DNA of 64,000 nucleotides. Origin: Notolepis coatsorum. Its lineage: Eukaryota > Chordata > Actinopteri > Aulopiformes > Paralepididae. The notes beneath the pieces were generated by a model that was not told the origin of the DNA, made no database searches, and worked only from the letters and a program-made list of their open reading frames with translations. This document shows, in pieces, positions 62,501-64,000 of this stretch; the first letter of the stretch is position 1; each line of letters starts with the position of its first letter. The stretch spans positions 52,779,509 through 52,843,508 of the forward strand of contig OZ020589.1 of assembly GCA_963971535.1 (NCBI GenBank), written 5' to 3'. The translations under genes were made by a program, and so were the position numbers.

Positions 62501-62956
62501 TTAAAGAATATTGCAGATCATGCTGTAACCATCAATAATATAAGCGTGCATAACATCGATAATGTGATTAATATCTAAAGTTTCTAAACACTTATGATTT
62601 GTCAGCTTAAAAGCCGTAACATCCACTATTACAGTGTATAAACATAACAGGTGTGCTCTGTTAAAATTACCATTCATATGATCTAAAATAGTAACTAAGC
62701 CGTTTTCAGATAGAATACTTTCATCCTCTGAGAGTGTCTCTATCATATATTGCCAATTATTTAGCAAGCCTTTCTCTCTCACAAGCTTCAACATATTTTC
62801 AAAAAGCCTTAAGCGCAGGCTATTGACATTCCCGGTTACAGTGTACAAGTCGGCATCGTTGACTTTATTAGCTATAGCATGTTTTAAAAGCAATGCGATA
62901 TCATAGTTTATAAAACTCGTAATACAGCTGATAGTCCTGCTGAAGAAATTCCCCAT
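62501..62956 (-). CDS. Hypothetical 151-aa protein, possibly virus-derived Bcl-2-like
   Basis: An uninterrupted intronless frame starting MGNFFSRTISC, with Gly at position 2 (a possible myristoylation signal) and mainly helical composition. A segment near residues 92-118, NGNFNRAHLLCLYTVIVDVT, resembles the BH1 helix region of Bcl-2-fold proteins by spacing only, and overall length fits viral Bcl-2 relatives. I do not recognise a convincing BH2 tryptophan. It is divergent from the frame on the right, with a 240-bp shared upstream region. The call as a real gene rests on length, the composition of an otherwise A+T-rich region, and the head-to-head arrangement. The family assignment is speculative. 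Confidence 0.45.
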   Translation of the reverse strand: MGNFFSRTISCITSFINYDIALLLKHAIANKVNDADLYTVTGNVNSLRLRLFENMLKLVREKGLLNNWQYMIETLSEDESILSENGLVTILDHMNGNFNRAHLLCLYTVIVDVTAFKLTNHKCLETLDINHIIDVMHAYIIDGYSMICNIL

Positions 62957-63195
62957 TTCCTATGCTACGATCCTGATACTTTAAACAACAGCTGATACTT
63001 CAAAGTTTCTGTCAAAGACTGTGACTGTCAAAAAGATAGGGTGGGTGTGTATGTCTAGATGGATGTATTTCTGTAAGGGGGTGGGGGCGAAGCTGCGGAC
63101 GGGTCTGTATGACGCTATAGAGGGTGTATGTGTAGGATAAAAACCTATATATTTAGAGAGTTCCCTCCTAGAGAGACCCTAGAAAAAAAAAGAAA
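62957..63195. promoter_or_regulatory. Putative bidirectional promoter
   Basis: The 239 bp separate two divergent intronless frames. A TATA-like 'cctatatattta' at 63145-63156 lies 40 bp upstream of the rightward start codon. The leader ends 'aaaaaaaaagaaa' before the ATG. Confidence 0.5.
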
Positions 63196-63801
63196 ATGGC
63201 GAGCAGTCTAGCTACATCTACTATACGCACGTCAGCCCAAGTAGCGCATTTTAAGGCCGAGTTACTTGCACCATCCAAATTTGGTAGCGTGTTTTATAAA
63301 GATATATGGCCCCTCAGGGATGGGGTCCTCGGATTCTGTTATGATGTTAAATTTGAGAGAGTTGTCTTCTACAAGACCCCCTTGGAGAATTTCCAGGGTG
63401 TTGTAAGAAGATCTGAGATAGACCTATCGGAGAGTGAATTTTGGCATTTAAAAAAAGCTTCGTATGAGGCTATGGATGGATTAGTGGGTAGAACGCTTAA
63501 GGATGGGCAGATATTCACCCTGGTAATAAGCTCGATAGACTACGGGTATGTGTATTACGGGCGGATATCTATAAAAAGTACTCTGGCTTTTGGTGTAGAG
63601 ACTAATCTAACCATCTTCTCAAGGTTCCTTAATACAAGTCATGAGTATTTCCTATTCTCAGTACCGGTACCGGCCTGGTTAGAATGTCTTCGGACTTGCG
63701 GATTGGTTACTAACGAAGGGGTTAAGGTGAGGACAGACCTGGATCATTTAAAAAGACGTCTATTCCCATACACCGAATCAGAGGAGATGGAGTGCGATTG
63801 A
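63196..63801 (+). CDS. Hypothetical 201-aa protein, possibly from a DNA virus
   Basis: An intact, intronless frame. It starts MASSLATSTIRTSAQVAHF, 40 bp after a TATA-like box, and ends with an acidic tail (ESEEMECD). The middle alternates beta-strand-like segments (VLGFCYDVKFERVVFY, IFTLVISSIDYGYVYYG), suggesting a globular beta-rich protein; there is no signal peptide or membrane span. I do not recognise the family. Compact spacing (91 bp to the next start codon, with another TATA-like tttaaaaaag at about 63850), no introns and no repeats contrast with the rest of the window and suggest an integrated large DNA virus or virus-like transposon. A host single-exon gene is an alternative. Confidence 0.55.
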   Translation: MASSLATSTIRTSAQVAHFKAELLAPSKFGSVFYKDIWPLRDGVLGFCYDVKFERVVFYKTPLENFQGVVRRSEIDLSESEFWHLKKASYEAMDGLVGRTLKDGQIFTLVISSIDYGYVYYGRISIKSTLAFGVETNLTIFSRFLNTSHEYFLFSVPVPAWLECLRTCGLVTNEGVKVRTDLDHLKRRLFPYTESEEMECD

Positions 63802-63892
63802 CCCTCAGCGAAGGGGCGGAGGATTGGGCGTGTCAACCCTAAATCCTCCTTTAAAAAAGACTTACAGTGCCTATGTACTTTAGATAGCAATC

Positions 63893-64000
63893 ATGACTTT
63901 CCCCCCACAAGATCTCTACACTGACTCCACATATGGGTTGGAGTCGGAAGAACCCAGCTCTCCGCTACTGTACATTCCTCTAACCTGTACTACATCGCCG
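63893..64000 (+). CDS. Start of a further ORF, cut by the window end
   Basis: An open frame of at least 36 codons beginning MTFPPQDLYTDSTYGLES, same strand as the preceding gene and 91 bp after it. It begins 34 bp after an A+T-rich tttaaaaaag that could be a TATA element. It is incomplete at the window edge and the product is unknown. Confidence 0.45.
   Translation, partial: MTFPPQDLYTDSTYGLESEEPSSPLLYIPLTCTTSP

Overview
This window looks like repeat-dense nuclear DNA of a ray-finned (teleost) fish. The evidence is intron-bearing gene fragments with GT/AG splice sites, several non-LTR retrotransposon clades, tRNA-derived SINEs, a class I (gamma-type) endogenous retrovirus, long (GT)n and (CT)n microsatellites, and fragments of two vertebrate-type host genes (SAMD3-like and UBE2QL1-like). 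There are no bacterial-style operons. I see no intact ordinary host gene; almost every recognisable coding stretch is broken or belongs to a mobile element. Family names come from reading motifs, not from database searches.

Left part (1-18.2 kb): a 2.3-kb 9-bp satellite, a 51-bp tandem array and a promoter-like island (4.03-4.2 kb). A broken SAMD3-like gene follows (5.76-9.35 kb), with three tandem copies of a 696-bp exon block and an inserted SINE. Then come a TA-flanked MITE, a long foldback element, a 45/93-bp tandem array, and a composite repeat block containing a 33-bp minisatellite and (GT)/(CA) tracts. A partly inverted copy of this block lies at 40.8-43.3 kb.

Middle (18.2-36.2 kb): the 3' end of a LINE, then two 1.1-kb LTR copies (19.14-20.26 and 34.89-36.21 kb) bounding about 14.6 kb. 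The right 8.5 kb of this interval is a decayed gag-pro-pol with a PPPY motif, a CCHC knuckle, DTGA protease, reverse transcriptase, RNase H, integrase and a GPY-type tail. No env follows pol. The left 5.6 kb instead holds three 78-bp direct repeats with a TATA box, a long polypyrimidine tract, an intronless broken UBE2QL1-like copy and an ORF resembling the membrane-spanning end of a retroviral Env.

Right of the retrovirus (36.2-52.6 kb): an L1-type LINE carrying a SINE and a piece of another LINE, inserted in an older repeat with readable target duplications. Next are the inverted-repeat-flanked minisatellite, a LINE 5' end with a 2A-like motif, a 3.8-kb TIR element full of hairpins, and the end of an L2-type LINE.

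The most interesting object is at 53.67-58.69 kb. A 5.0-kb DNA transposon with about 25-bp terminal inverted repeats cuts one LINE ORF in two. It encodes a five-exon protein of the kind recently grouped as DUF7869-like. Four splice junctions keep the reading frame, but part of the conserved core is deleted. Beyond the LINE, the last 1.5 kb (62.5-64 kb) is compact, intronless and bidirectionally organised. It resembles the edge of an integrated large DNA virus that would continue outside the window.
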